Shown: positions 63,918 through 64,000 of the stretch, one piece after another
Layout of the letters: each line of letters begins with the position of its first letter
How positions within the stretch are numbered: the first letter of the stretch is position 1
DNA from: Lactiplantibacillus pentosus
GTDB taxonomy: Bacteria; Bacillota; Bacilli; Lactobacillales; Lactobacillaceae
DNA length: 64,000 nt
NCBI RefSeq assembly: GCF_003641185.1
Contig: NZ_CP032757.1
Location: forward strand, 1,612,001-1,676,000
Direction of reading: 5' to 3'
Notes under the pieces: generated by a model
Told to the model about the DNA's origin: nothing
Databases searched by the model: none
Seen by the model: only the letters and a program-made list of their open reading frames with translations
Position numbers and translations under genes: made by a program

Positions 63918-64000
63918 GTTTAACGCGTCATGAAATCCGGGAAAAGGCATTTCAAGCGCTGTTTGCGTTAAATGCGAACCCGGACGCTGATGAAAATCAG
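63914..64000 (+). CDS. nusB: transcription antitermination factor NusB, N-terminal part only
   Basis: The first 29 codons are in the window. GTG 63914 overlaps the previous stop as GTGA. The peptide MSLTRHEIREKAFQALFALN is typical of NusB. The rest lies beyond the right edge. Confidence 0.92.
   Translation, partial: MSLTRHEIREKAFQALFALNANPDADENQ

Overview
The window looks like a chromosomal segment of a lactic acid bacterium of the Lactiplantibacillus plantarum group. This rests on the protein sequences, the strong AGGAGG ribosome binding sites with frequent GTG and TTG starts, T-box leaders, and a low-GC Firmicutes gene order (yqeG-yqeH-yhbY-nadD-yqeK-rsfS-yqeM, rplU-prp-rpmA, efp-asp23-nusB, mltG-udk-greA, glnR-glnA). 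The species call is inference from recognition; no database was searched. Nearly everything is core chromosome. No prophage, insertion-sequence transposase or CRISPR array was seen.

Layout. 1-662: the end of a minus-strand pair resembling PgaC/PgaD (poly-N-acetylglucosamine synthesis). 1491-8005: a plus-strand housekeeping run for ribosome assembly, NAD synthesis and tRNA modification, ending in rpmF. 8470-18494: a PepSY lipoprotein, gnd, rarA, an ArlRS-like two-component system, a secreted SH3-like repeat protein and a MenA-like prenyltransferase. 18692-23058: sbcDC on the minus strand. 23246-25503: a T-box-controlled peptide-binding lipoprotein gene broken by one in-frame TAA, followed by a thioredoxin-like gene. 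26834-30636: an SdpI-family protein, a YidC-type insertase, acylphosphatase, a SpoU methyltransferase and an HD-domain protein. 30659-37721: an HxlR regulator, T-box-pheS-pheT, mltG, udk and greA. 38237-43691: a LytTR/LiaF-like pair, an IscA-like protein without cysteines, and a YfhO-family membrane protein. 43891-48802: PBP2b-like transpeptidase, rpmG, 5-formyl-THF cyclo-ligase, rhomboid protease, YqgQ and glucokinase. 48973-56889: S51 peptidase, cysteine-less rhodanese, DUF3042 protein, GDPD, miaA, glnRA, then two unrecognised genes and a dUTPase. 56935-59392: small unrecognised genes and tRNA-Arg(UCU). 59793-64000: TetR regulator, rplU-prp-rpmA, an aminopeptidase P-like gene, efp, asp23-like and the start of nusB.

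The most unusual content is non-coding. Four gene-free intergenic stretches (25577-26543, 39917-40978, 34909-35188 inverted, 49676-49949) carry diverged copies of one repeat family, and a fifth short piece lies upstream of gnd. Two copies are composites of two inverted units around a spacer. One has perfect 13-bp terminal inverted repeats. The long stems inside the units change on both arms between copies, which points to a conserved folded structure rather than to protein coding. A central arm in each well-preserved A-type unit can pair with either of two flanking arms. I see no transposase.

Regulatory signals supported by the sequence: two T-box leaders, a GlnR box next to a near-consensus promoter before glnR, a probable L21 leader before rplU, a cre-like site before the MenA-like gene, and many intrinsic terminators, several of them bidirectional between convergent genes.
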